Assembly (NCBI RefSeq): GCF_003473485.1 | Contig: NC_053048.1 | Span: forward strand, 40,482,755-40,546,754 | Length of the DNA stretch: 64,000 nt | Reading direction: 5' to 3' | Source of the DNA: Medicago truncatula | Taxonomy: Eukaryota; Streptophyta; Magnoliopsida; Fabales; Fabaceae | Shown: in pieces, positions 1 to 13,200 of the stretch | Layout: each line of letters opens with the position of its first letter | How positions within the stretch are numbered: the stretch's first letter is position 1 | Notes under the pieces: model-generated | What the model saw: the letters and a program-made list of their open reading frames with translations, nothing else | What the model was told of the DNA's origin: nothing | Databases searched by the model: none | Position numbers and translations under genes: made by a program

Positions 1-540
1 TTGACATCTTATCTATATTTTATATTTCACCTCTTGCATTTGCTTATTTCGTATAGTCTATAGATTAGTTTAACATTTATGTCACTAAGATTAGAACATT
101 TAAATATGATATAATTCAGAAGTTACGTACGTGTTATGGTTGAATTTAGAGATTTAAGGATTAAACTATCAATATTGTTCTGGATGCTAAAGAAAATGTC
201 ACTTTCAACAAGTTGTCTGTTAGTCATGGAAGGTAATTTAATGGTAGCTAGGTGGTAGCTGTTGAGCATTCATGTGTTTAATGTTGTGGTATCAAGAAAT
301 TTTACCTAACTATGTAGTTGAGTGCCTGAAAGTTTAAAACCCACAACCTCCTCTTACCCACCAAGATTAGTATTTATCTATTCTCATCAACTCTTGCATG
401 ATGAATTTTAGGGAAAATGTGGTGTGGGCACTATATAAGCACATTTACATATAAATTATTAATTGAATAGAAAATTGAGATGTGATATAACCTTCGAATT
501 ATTAGGCCTGAGAATAAAGAAATTGAATAAAGAAATTTAC
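1..540. other. AT-rich non-coding DNA, probably GT14 intron
   Basis: No exon with recognisable coding sequence was found. Because the GT14 exon downstream begins at a splice acceptor, this stretch is likely part of its upstream intron or 5' flank. Confidence 0.3.
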
Positions 541-848
541 GGAGATGGCTCAGCTTTGGTGTTTTAGGTTCGAGAATTTATTTTTAGGGGTGTTTTTTCT
601 TTGGGGTGAGTAGTGACGATGAGTAGTGTTGGATATCATTTTTACAGAGGTCGTTTTTTGTGAAGGAGTCGGTTTTAGGCGGTGATAGGTATTTTGGTGG
701 GTGTTGTCCTCATGAGTGTTTTTAGGGTGTTTACTTTCGATGTTCCGCCTATATTCAGCGCCGTTTGTTTGTATTCTCAGTTTCACCGATCTCTGTTCGT
801 CTTGAGCAGGGATCTGGTTGTTTAATAAAATTTACTCTTTCAAAAAAA
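541..848 (+). mobile_element. LINE 3' end fragment with poly(A)
   Basis: G/T-rich, non-coding sequence that ends in an AATAAA-like signal and an A run. It is clearly related to the block at about 20.8-21.14 kb, sharing the stretch around 'gatgttccgc' and 'cgtcttgagcaggg' and the same A-tailed end. Two independent A-tailed copies of one sequence are what 5'-truncated LINE insertions look like. No reverse transcriptase is left in this copy. Confidence 0.6.
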
Positions 849-1491
849 AGAGCATCCATAACATAGAAATTCATTTTTAGTACATAAATGAGTTCTATAT
901 GTAGACATAACTCATTTATAATATTTTAATAATAATACTTAATAATAAGCATCCGATCTCTCCAATTCAGCACCTCACATAAATTTCTTAAATAAGATCC
1001 GGTAATCACTTATGTCATCATTTTTTTTAATATTAAAATACGTGAGACTCTCAAATAAATGAGATGCGACTTTTGAGTAAGACCTTGGCATTCTGATGGT
1101 CTAAGTGCTTCCTTAAATTGGAAAATAGTAAGTAAAATACACATGTGACTTACTTGAAAATAAAGCAGATGAGAATCCATGTACATATGGTATGGTGATG
1201 GTGATGGTGTTGTGCAGTGTGCAGTGTCCATTTCTAGTGGATGCACATGGTGCCATCATTATTTTAGTTAATTTCTTGAATGATTCTAGCAATTCACGTG
1301 CCTTCATACTTGTAGAGGAACATGGTGCATACATACATAAACGGTGCATACATAATAATGTCTTAATAATGAGTACATTTTTCCCTTTGTTTTCTTTTGT
1401 TTTTGTTTACTAGGTCAGTCTCAATTTCAAACACAGAATAAAAAAACTTTTCTGGTAATCATTTTATTTTTCTATATAAAATATTGTGTGT
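849..1491. other. non-coding stretch
   Basis: Short open frames on both strands have no family signature and overlap one another. Nothing recognisable was seen. Confidence 0.4.
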
Positions 1492-1610
1492 AATTTACCC
1501 TAACCAATACACATTAGCCACATAAGTACATTTTTAAGTGGTATCCATGAACTATCTTGACTCCATCAACAAATTGCTCATTTTTATTGGTTGGTGGGTA
1601 AATTACCCAC
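1492..1610. repeat. small MITE-like inverted repeat
   Basis: Imperfect inverted ends: 'taatttaccctaaccaata' at the left and 'tattggttggtgggtaaat' at the right, about 120 bp in all. The size and structure fit a MITE, but the family was not identified. Confidence 0.35.
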
Positions 1611-1849
1611 CATTCTTCAAAAGTAATCTAGAAAAAACCTATTATCTATATAGTGAATTTCTTCTCCCACTCACACATTATGATTTTTTTTAAAAATGTG
1701 GGGTACACTTCTGAAACATTATGTTAGCTTGATTTTGTGCCAAGGCAATGGAACAAACTATTGACATTATATTATATATATATATCATCGCATTACATCA
1801 TATTATACTAGACCTCTAAAATTGCATCTACAATATTTACAAAATTCAG

Positions 1850-2364
1850 GTTCAGCATGGACAATAGTATCAAGATCATTTTCTGAGTATTGCATCATGG
1901 GATGGGAAAATCTGCCAAGGACTCTACTCCTCTACTACACTAACTTTGTCTCATCACCAGAAGGATATTTCCAAACAGTAATATGCAACTCACAGGAGTA
2001 CAAGAACACCACTGCCAACCATGATCTTCACTACATTACTTGGGACAATCCTCCAAAACAACACCCTAGGTCTCTAGGACTTAAAGATTATAGGAAAATG
2101 GTTCTGAGTAGCCGTCCTTTCGCTAGAAAATTCAAGAGAAATAATATTGTTCTTGATAAAATTGATAGAGATCTTCTGAAGAGGTATAAGGGGGGATTTT
2201 CTTTTGGAGGGTGGTGTTCTCAGGGTGGAAGGAACAAAGCATGTTCAGGTTTGAGAGCTGAGAATTATGGTTTGCTTAAACCTGGTCCTGGCTCAAGAAG
2301 GCTCAAGAATTTGTTAAACAAAATTCTCATGGATAAATTTTTTCGCCAAATGCAGTGTAGGTAA
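1850..2364 (+). CDS. GT14 glycosyltransferase (GlcAT14-like), last exon only
   Basis: This encodes the C-terminal 171 residues of a Core-2/I-branching-type GT14 enzyme. Plant members transfer glucuronic acid to galactans of arabinogalactan proteins in the Golgi. The call rests on conserved blocks: GSAW, WENLPRTLLLYYTNF, SSPEGYF, DLHYITWDNPPKQHP, FARKF, LDKIDRDLL, GGWC and PGPGSRR near the end. The exon opens after a TTCAG acceptor, with the first base completing the Gly of GSAW, and ends at TAA. The N-terminal catalytic half and membrane anchor are absent from the preceding 1.85 kb. They may lie beyond the window edge, which is plausible because the upstream sequence is repeat-filled like an intron, or the copy may be truncated. 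No frameshift is present in this exon. Family assignment is firm; the exact enzyme is not. Confidence 0.85.
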
Positions 2365-4139
2365 ACATTTTTTTGATATAAATCGGGTATCACACCGCTC
2401 AAGTTTGAGACCTTTGATTAAGCTAGCTGGTTGAGATCGGTATTGTCTCGTCTAAAGTCCAAGCACTTTTTTTGCAAGTGTAGGTAACCATTTGATTTCC
2501 ATTTAATTGATCACTTGTAAAGACAATATACAAAATATTAGGTTGATAATTGATTTTTTTTTTTTGTTTTCAGTTTTGATTTTTGTTAATTTGCTCTACA
2601 ATTATGGGTGGGAACAATGAATAGAACCCTTCACTACCCACATAAATACGCAACCCTTATAAATGAATAAACACTCCCCCTTATCTCTAGTTTTGCAGAA
2701 TAGATGAATTTCTACCGTTGAAATCTCTCTCTAGGTTCTTCTCGCTATGTCTCCTTATCTCTTTTCTCCACAACCCCTAGTTTTCCTTTGATCCTTAATC
2801 TTTTCTCAGTTTTGTTTTATTGTAACCCTTTTTCTCTAATTATCTTTTCTATTTATAAGCTCTAATTTAAGTTTATTACCAATCTTTTTAGATTACTATG
2901 TGTATTATAAGTTTGTTACTAATCTTTTGAGATTATTATTTGTACCTCTAAAATTTGTTACTATGTAACTACATCACCTAGCTATTCACATCTCCTTCTA
3001 CTTAAATCATTAAAACACTACTCAGCTTACTAACTACACATCTTTTCTACCCAATTTTCTAATCCACCTCCGTTCACACTCTACTTTCTTTTTCTCTCTA
3101 AGAACTCTATTTTATTCCTAAACATTATTTTCTCTCACTCTTTAACCGACTAACCAACTCATCTACTTTCTTTTTACCTATTCTTCCAATAAATACGAAT
3201 ATTTCAATTAATACTACCTACAACCAATACTAATAATAACATTAAGGAGAAAACTTAGGTACAATTCCTTAGGTGCTTTTCGTATGGTTCTTAACTAATA
3301 ATTAAATACCATAATAATATTTACATAATAATATTTTGAGAAATATTAAAAAATATATGGTAAAATAATATTTTAAGATTTTGAATATTTGTTAAAATTG
3401 GTACCATAATAATATTTACATAATAATATTTTGAATCTTTAAAGTTCAAAAATATTTACATAAGAATATTTGTTGAATATTTGTTAAAATTGGTACCATA
3501 ATGTTATGGTACCAACATTGTACCATAACATTTTAAAGTGCGGACATAATAATATTTTGAGAAAAATACCATAAATAGTATTATTTTTGAATCTTTAACC
3601 AACTTTAAAGTTACTGGTTAACATTTTTTATTTAATATTTGTTAAAATTAATGATTGACCTGATTTGCAAATATAAAATAACATAAAAAACCATATTTAA
3701 GTTTTTCAATTAATATTATATGGGTAATTTTCTTGTACATGATATGATATGAGAAAAAAACCCCATAAAATTCAACTCAATTGACAACGTTAAAATTGTT
3801 AAGTTAAACGTCTTCATTTGATTTGAATCCAAAGAGACAAAGACTGTACGACATAATTGTGTGTAAGTTTTAGTAGTGTTTATCACATTATCTACCTCCT
3901 AAAAATACATTGAGAGAAAAATGATAACTTCATGAAATATTAATTAAATACGTCAAAAAATATTAATTAAATATATGAATATTAAATTAAAGATAAAAAA
4001 CGAATCTTGCACCCCAAGTCTATTTATAATTTGTGCAATTTTGTCTTTTTGTGTAAATAATTTCATTTCAGTTAATTTTCGGCGTGATCGTTGAAAATTA
4101 TAATTAATAAATTAATTAATTTGGCGGCTTATTTATGCA
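2365..4139. other. intergenic, AT-rich, with local repeats
   Basis: A C/T-rich stretch lies at 2.7-3.2 kb. From 3.3-3.56 kb there are several copies of a unit around 'ataatatttacataataatattttga' and a small palindrome around 'accataatgttatggtacc'. The sequence near 3.25-3.30 kb matches one end of the MITE at 31.06 kb. No gene was seen. Confidence 0.5.
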
Positions 4140-4285
4140 CACCCAACGATGAACCCTAACTAACAAACAATTCAAACAAAACTTGAAACTCCTTCACAAT
4201 CCACAATTTCAACTCTCTCTCCGATTTTCTTCAAATTCACAATCTCAGTCACTCTCTAGATTCGTTTTCTTCAACTCATAGCACA
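4140..4285 (+). promoter_or_regulatory. BRF1: BRF1 5' leader region
   Basis: C/T-rich sequence with 'ctctctct' runs lies directly before the BRF1 start codon and looks like a plant 5' leader. No TATA box was assigned. Confidence 0.4.
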
Positions 4286-7200
4286 ATGGTTTACTGCGAT
4301 CATTGCGTCAAAAACGTTCGCGCTGAGCTACACGAAGAATGTTACTTGTAACTATCACTCTTTCACACTAATTCAACCAACAATTCACCTTTTTATTTCA
4401 ATTTCTACATTCTGTTACTGTTATTACCTGTTATGCTTGTTCAATTTCGAATGTGTTGTGAAACTGAAAATTTCTTATCTGTATTCATTTTTTTCTTTCT
4501 TTCTTTCTTTTTTTTTTACTTTTCAGGGTTTGTACTTCTTGTGGGAAAGTGTTGGAAGATCAGATTTTAACTGAGGAGCCCACTTTTACTAAAAACTCCG
4601 CCGGACAGGTAACTTAAGTTTTTAGGGTATGGGCTTTTTTTGTTTTTGTTTAGGGTAGAGGAATTTGAGGTTAAAAATCAAATTGATGATGTAGTGTTAT
4701 GGGAAGGAGATATAAGTTGCTAGTGTAAAGGGATAATGGGGATTTTAATTGCTTGCGGTTTAAGTTTAATTTGCGGGTATGGTTAGAGCGAAAGGAAAAG
4801 TAGTTGTAGAGAAGACTGAAGATGCATTGTTAGTGTAAAATAGTTTTATACTGACTGACATCCATTGAACATCTTTTAGTCTGTCAAATCACATAATATT
4901 TTGAAAGAGTTTAATTTATATACATCGTCAGTGTACAAAAGTTTTAATTGATGTGACAACGTATTATTGGATGCATGTATAACATTTTCATACACTGACG
5001 GTGTATATAAATTAAACTCATTTTGAAATAAGTTGTATCACATGGCAGATTGGTGGTTTCTTAATGGATGACAGTGTATAACTTTTACACTGTCGATGCA
5101 TTAGATTAAAGAGTTTTCACCCTGTCAATCAATCACAACTGTCAGATTATTAGAAACGTTTGAATTTTATCATAATCATCTCCAATGTCTCATGGACATA
5201 ATAGTTTTAGTGATTGATGTGCTGACAGTGTAAACTATTTTACACCGGCAGTTTGTGAAAATTAAACTCTTTCTTTTTAAGTAGAGGAGGGATTATATTA
5301 TTTTTTCTTCGTTTATTTAGGAGGAGGGGAAAGCGCTAGGACATATATTCCTGGGTAGGGATTCAAAAGCTTGTTCCTTTGGATTGCGAAGCTAGATAGT
5401 CACCACTACGCTGCACATGCAGGGGATCCAAATCTAGGTTGATGTGCTTCTGCACAGGTGATGCCAGGTCTTTTAAATAGGGGAATGTGTTTATCTTGTA
5501 GAACATGACGCTGTCGCGTGCTTAAGGAAAATAGGGATATCCAAGTTCCTCAAAGTTCATAGTAGAGTTTCTTTGAAATGCAACATAACAAATCTCGTCG
5601 CACTTTACTATATCAAAAGAGAATGTTATAACTTTATTATTAGGTCTGGTGTTTTCAACTGAGGTTTCCGGGTTATTGGTGACCCATGGGAAAGACAAGT
5701 TTGATTGTGTTTTCTATGAGCATTTTTGTCCGTTGCTTTTTTTTCCACCCTACCTTCCAGTTTTTGTTATGTATTTTATTACGGTTTTCCTTATTTGTGT
5801 TTAATAGAGCAAAATATCGGGAAATTTGGTAAAAGCAGTTGAGGAGTTAGATGCTTCACGTAAAAGGACTTTATATAGAGGTATATATTTGTTAAACCTC
5901 ATTACTGATTCCAAATACAGGATGTAATTGATGTGATGGCTTCCAAAATGTTGTGTTGTTTAATATCAATTGATTTTCTTATTTGGCATGATATAACTTA
6001 CGTGAGAGTCATTGAACTTGTTACTATGTTAGTGTTGAATATGTCAAGTTTTGCTACTTTTCTTCTGGCCATTCCTCAAAAATTTCAAAGCTGTCGTCCA
6101 ATAATAAGTTTAGTGTTTAATATCCATATTAAGATTAGTCAAGTAAGGTATACTCCAATAGTGCTCTTAGTAGCCAATGCAATAAAAAGGAAGTTTGGAT
6201 AGTTGTCCTTTTATACCTTATCTTTAAATAGTTACCACGGATAATTTCATACATGCGACTATTTATATTCACATGTGCCAGTTTTCTTTGGCTTACAGCT
6301 TCTAAGGAAATGGAATATTTAAGTCTCAGCCTTGGAGTAAGTGAGGGAGATGTGGTCCGCCAAGCTAGGGCCTTCTATGAAGTATGTTAATATTTTCAAT
6401 TTCATCCATGTCCTTGCTTTCTATGTAATATCAAATCAAATGGTTTTCTCTTTATTTAACTAATCCTTTAGTTTTCTATTGAAGATAGCACTTGCAAAAA
6501 ATTTCACCCGAGGACGTAAATCAGAGCAAGTACGGGCTGCGTGTCTTTATCTTGCATTCCGGTATGGAATCTTTTATGCATCGGTTTTGCATCAAGCTGT
6601 ATCTGCAATAACCTTCGTACATTTATCATCTTATAGTTCCAGTGGCAATAAATTACTACAGTCTACATGATGTGAAAATTTTGAAGATCCCTTTTTGTAA
6701 TCTGATCAAATAGACAGATAATAATCTTGATAGAAATTTCAAACCTATTTTATCACTTGCTTACTTCAAATATTAAACTTGCATCTCATTTTCTTAGTTT
6801 AATATACCTGATAGGCTGCCTGCAGGTGCAAAGTTGTATATTTGTTTGGACATAAGTCATATGTTTGTGTTGTGTATATTTCATATTTTATTTTTCTAGA
6901 TTCAATAGACAATATTTTAGATTAGGGTGCATGTAGTCAAGGTAGAAGTTGAAATTCGAAGCTAGATAGTTATGTTCAAGTTCATTCAAAATGAATACTT
7001 GAGCTTCAAATTCCAATCTATGGATGAATTCTGTACTGATGTAGGAAAAGTGTCAGAGGTTGCTTAGTAGAACTACAAGTTGAGAAATTAAAGGAAAGTG
7101 AGAGAAATTATTATGAGAGAGACCGAGAGAAATAAGAACTCTCTGTGCTATAGACGAGTTTCTACTTTCCAGCACACACATGTCAGTTATATTATGTTAA

Positions 7201-10200
7201 GACTATATAACAGAATGTGCTGAGGAAGCAAACTAAGGCCCATTTTATAGGTTAAGACCATATTCAGATTGTATACTATTAAAGGCCATATGATTAAGGC
7301 TCTGCCACCTTCAAGGTTTGAGGACCTTGGCTCCAAGCACTGCGCGTTATTCATCACACCCAGCGCTTTGTGGGAGAAAATTCAATTATTAGGCTTCCTA
7401 CTGTTCAGTATACTACCATAGACCCTACCACAGTAGATAAATACTCTTGTAACTGTTTTTATACTCTGTCACTAGCTGCAACTAACAAACGGACAGCTGT
7501 CAGTTGGCTAGAACCTTCTGGAGCTACATAGTTCAATCGATAAATGATTGATCACCGTCGTGTAACTAACTGAAATCAATTGAGAAAGATTTACATTATT
7601 CAGTCTAAGATTCTCACTGAATCATCAAAGTAGAAATTCTAATATATACGGAGGATAACACTGATCTGTTCAATATTTTGATTTTTTAGTAATTTCTATT
7701 GGATAGCGCTGTATAAATAGTGTTTGAATTTTGAAATTCAACATTAATATTTTATTTTTCGTGCTCAAATTATGTTTCTTCTTGCAGGCAAAATAAAAAG
7801 CCATACTTTCTTATTGAGTTTTCAAACAATTTAAGGATAAATGTGTGAGTAAGCTTTCTCATTTCTTATTGGTTTACTTATATGACAATGTTTTTCTGCT
7901 GTGTTTCTGAATCTTGTTTGTATGGCTTTGTTGTGCAGTTATGAGCTTGGAGGAGTTTATTTGCAGCTTTGTGAAGTGTTAAGGCTTGACAATCATCCAA
8001 TTGTTAAAAAGCCTATCGATCCTTCTCTTTATCTTCATAAATATACTAGTAGTAAGTATCCAGCTTTAGTTCAGTTTGTTTAATTGGATAAGTGAAATTT
8101 TGGTGCATAGGATGGATAGTCTGGTTGCCTTGCAGGACAGGTTATATACAGTAGACCAGTGCAATTTTTTTCACACTTCAGAAAATAGACAGACATTTTT
8201 ATCATCTTGTTTATTTGAAAATGTTCCTAAGTTACTTTTAGTCGAGACAATTATTTTATATTTTAAATTAAGTGTTCATTTGATAAAAGTGGAAATATAT
8301 AACGACAATTTAACTTGTATGATCCAGTATGGAAAAATATTCATCTAGTTTTATTTATATGAGAATTTTATAATAGGTTTTATCATTTTTCATTTCAATT
8401 TTCTATCGCATTGTTTTTTTTGTGTTGAGAAAGGAGTCATTATTATTTATTGGATTGACTTACATGTAGATTTGCTTGGCCATAGAAATGGGGTTGTCTC
8501 TGCAACTGCACTGAACATTATTGCGCAAATGAACCGTGACTGGTTGCAGGTGACTGTTTTTTTATCTGATATTTTTACTCAGTTTTTGATTTTTTTTTAC
8601 GATGCAAAACATTAGTTTTGAAAGCAAAATGTGATTTATTTTTCCTCATTTAGACATTGCATTGCTAACTAACGTTTGAAAACAGACAGGGAGGAAACCT
8701 GGTGGATTATTTGCTGCTGCATTATACACCTCTGCTAATGCACATGGTCATAAAGTCTCCAAGCGAGATATTGTAAGTTACATCTTTTCTTTCTTTCTTT
8801 CTTTCTATGATTATAGTCTTTTCTAAAATCGTACAACTTTAACTCAAACAAAATAAAAATGTTTGTGAAATTATAAAATCTAATCAATATAAAATTAGAC
8901 TAATCAACTTTATGTTCATTGTGCTAAAGTATTTTTTTATTTTTTATTTTCCTAAATTTTATTTCAAAAATTGACCTCTCCAAGGTTCGAACTTGTGACC
9001 ATAAGTTCTCCTTGTGTTTAGCAAACCACCACAATAGCAACCGCTTTTTGTTTTTTAATGCAATTATATAAATATATAAAGGTTACATTTTTGTAATAAC
9101 TAACAAATATTTTTCTTTACCGATTATAATATATGAGATTTATCTTTAATTTATATGAACCAAATTTTTTGACAGTTTTATATAAACCAATTTTCTTCTT
9201 TTATTTACAATGTTATTAATATTAAAATTCAACTTTTCCCTTAAAAAATGTCATATCTTACTTTTCTAAGACAAGGTAAAAAATAAATTTAGCATCATTT
9301 TTAATTTTAAGGTATCAAGGTTGTCATAATTTTTTCTAGAATTTTTTAAACTTGGATCGGATTATCAATCATGTGATTTAGTTCAACCAATGACCCACCA
9401 ATTCAATGCTTTCACCAGATTAATTTATCAGTTTGGGTTTTTAAAATAGATTGGTTTTTTGAAATAGGTGGAACCTTTTATTATTATCCAGCCAAATTTC
9501 CAAAACAGCCATCATCAAAGTTTAAAGACTGGCATTTTGAGGGTATTATCGGGATTTCTCGGTAATTAAAAATAAACCAAGTTTAAACATTAGTCATTAG
9601 GGCTTAATACTTCTCGTTTCTTCTCGCGCGCTCTCTCACTCTGTCCCTCACCGCCTTTCATCTCAAACTTCCGCCGCAATTCCATCTCCAGTGATCCTGG
9701 TTCGTTTTCCGGCGGTATCTTTGTTTTCTCCTTCTCTCACGTTACATTAATCTGATGCTCTGTTTTTCGTTCTGATCACTATCCTGTACATTGGGAAGTC
9801 AATCTCTTCTCCCCCTTCTTTCTCTTTTCTTCTCTAGTTATGAGTGTTTTTGTTTTTCAATTGCTGAATTTATTTTCACTTTTTTAAGCCTAGCTTTTGT
9901 TTTATTTTTTAATTTCCACTATTTCATGCTCTGTTTTTTCTGTTCCAGTTTTTTTATATGGGTGTCTTTTGTTGATTTTCTAACTTGCAATGCAGCTAAG
10001 ACTCTTCCATATATGCGAGCAAACGATGAATAAGCGATTGATAGAATATGAGATGACAGACTCTTCTAACTTGACAGTATGTGTCTGACTTATATACAGT
10101 TTTGCATTCTTCAGTTTTCAAATTTTTCATCAATTTGTTACGGTTGCAGGTTGAGGAGTTGAATGCAATGGCAAAAGAGAATGAAAAAAATCCGGTTGTA

Positions 10201-13200
10201 ATGCCAAACAGTAAATTCAATGGATCTACTTCAACCCCTCTAGTGTGTGAGCACAAAGAAATGGAAGTGCCCCATTTTGCACTTGGACTATGTGAAACTT
10301 GTTACAAGGATGTTAGTAGTTTCTTTCTTGCCTAGGTTTTTGCATGTTTTGAACCAATTCTGATTTTTAATGTTTATTATTGATCTGATTGATACATTTA
10401 CAGTTTGATAAGGTCTCGGGAGGATTTGGTGGTGGTTTGGACCCTCCTGCATTCCAGCGAGCTGAACAAGAGAGAGTCAAGAAAACAAATTCTAAGGAAA
10501 ATGCAGATGTAAGTATACCTTGATTGGGAATTCGGGTAGTTTTTCATTTCATTTTTAAGTATCCATGATATGTCTCTTTTAAATTGATATAAATAAATAA
10601 AAGAGTGTGAATAGTCACTAGCGCTTTTTTTTTTAGAAAGAGGATAAATATTTTATCTAATTCTATAGTTGTAAATTGGTATTATCAGAAAAGTCGGATA
10701 AACAAAATAAGATGAGAAGCTTTTAAAAATTTGTGATCAAGTAGAAGCTTTTTCTTTCTTAATATACTTATCCTATGTGAAACCATCTTTTCTCAATCCA
10801 ATGAATATATGGGCATCCAACTACTTAATGGCAACTCCATTTTCTCTTTCCATACAACATACAATGGCCTTAAACTAACATGCTATTCAAATATATTTTC
10901 CGTCCTGCTTCTTTTGGTTAGGTGGTGAAGGCATCAAATAGCGCATGCAAGGGACAGAAAGAAGATTTTCCTGCCTCTGTTCTAGAAAGTAATGCCGCTT
11001 GCTCTTATTTCTCTCTCTAGGGATCTAGATTTCCTTAGTTTTCAGCTATTAATTCTCAATTTTCTCAAAAATGATTTCAGGGGATGACACTAGTACGGAA
11101 GCTCAAGATGAATCAGGAAATTTCTCTGATATTGATGACCAAGAGGTGATTAATAAGTGTAATGTTTTACTGTTATTGGTTTATCTAAATACACCTCTGC
11201 TTTTAGAACTGCAAATGACTGTTGCATTGTTTAGTCAAAACTATTTTTGGTTTTTGAACATGATCTGTTTGATTGTGTTGGGTAATTTGACCCGCAAGAG
11301 ATGGAGGCACCACATCTCCATCCAGGAAATTTCTCTGATATTGATGACCAAGAGGTGATTAATAAGTGTAATGTTTTACTGTTATTGGTTTATCTAAATA
11401 CACCTCTGCTTTTAGAACTGCAAATGACTGTTGCATTGTTTAGTCAAAACTATTTTTGGTTTTTGAACATGATCTGTTTGATTGTGTTGGGTAATTTGAC
11501 CCGCAAGAGATGGAGGCACCACATCTCCATCCAAAACCTTAATGCATTAGCTCTATGGGTCACCTCTCTTTTATATCCAACATTTAACCCATTCATAGTC
11601 GATGTGGGACTTAACCACTCGCACTTGAACCTAACAATCTCCCTCACAAGTGTGAGCTCCCACATCCAGTACTTGCACTGCGGTATTACCAACGGAACAC
11701 ACATCCTGACTACTCCACCAGGAAGACTTTCAATACAAGGATCCACTCCCGCTCCCTCACCAAGCCGAGCAGGCTCCGATATCAATTTTTGGGGAGTCCG
11801 GGGAGTGTTGGGAGAAATAACGGGCCAACATTCCAAGACCACAAGAGAGGGAGACGCCACATCTCCACCCAAAATCATAATTTGAACCTAATAATCATAA
11901 TTCTTACCATAATCAAGACTCCCTCTCAAGCTGCCACCATATACACCATATGTATCCAATTTGTTTTATATATAATCAGTCTGAGGTCCGATTTGGTGGA
12001 GATATCGGCCAATCACTTAGTAGAGCAAACCGAAGAGGTAATCTTAATCAGGAAGTCCTTATAAACATAAACTTATAAAGATATCGTGGTCTGTAATTAT
12101 TGTCTTCTTCTTTTTCTAGTTCTGTCTTCCATCTCACTTGACCAAGTTCTTTTTTGCACACCCCTATCAGTACGGGTGCTTTACTGTTTTACATGTACAC
12201 AAGCCTCAGAGACAAACACAGACCAGCTTTTGCTCTTTTAAAAATCTATAAAATTAATCTCTAAATTATTGAGTATCAAAATCACTTTTTTAATAATTTG
12301 TAATAAATGGGTCTTTAATTATGCTCATTTTGTTTGGTTGATAATCACAAATGATTATTGTTTCTCCTGGTCAAAGTTATTTCTCTGTTTATTGCTAGGC
12401 CCTTGAAAATTTGCATCTTGATGTTGCTTTGTATTACACACACAAACACATGTTTGTGTCTGCGGCTCTGCGCTATTATACTATCAGATCATTGTCATGC
12501 ATAAACACACTGATTATTCTTGCTGCCAAAATGCTGCTTAGGTTGATGCGTTCCTTTTCAATGAGGAAGAGAAGTCGTACAGGAAGATAATATGGGAAAA
12601 TCAGAACCGCGAGTATCTTGAGGTACAGACAATTTTATTTAATATTTGTTGTTTTAATAGGGCCAGATAAAGTAGTCTGTTAGTTATTCCACTTTCTCTC
12701 ATAATTGTTACTTGTTAGTATTTCGTTGGAGTTCATGTGCACTGGATCTCACTTGACTTTATATTTTCTTTCAGGAGCAAGCAGCCAAGGAAGCAGCTGC
12801 AGCAGCTCAAAAGAAAATTTATGAAGCAAATTTGGAAAATTGTCCTGTAGAATCAAGAGAGCTTTATGAATCCACCACAGCTTCTGTGGCAAAAACAAGA
12901 AAGGTACTTTTTGAACAATTTTTAGTGAGATCATCAGTTCTGATATAAAATTTTCTGTGAAATCTGGTGTTAGATTTGTAGCTCTGATTACATTAATCAT
13001 GTTAAAAACGGTTGGGAGGGTAGAACCCAGCTTGTGTACCGCACAGGTTCCATGACAGAGATTAGTCACTCATAAACGGCGGTTGAAACTTCGTACCAAT
13101 AACATGATAACCGGAAAGATAATCTATGCTTTCTCAGCACATCATTTAATTAGCATATGATTTTCCAATTTATAAAACTGTTGTCTACTCTACTAGATTT

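Noticed and set aside
11301..11885. 194-codon open frame
   Set aside because: It lies in the tandem duplication and LTR-type insertion; no domain, and its frame is intron sequence.
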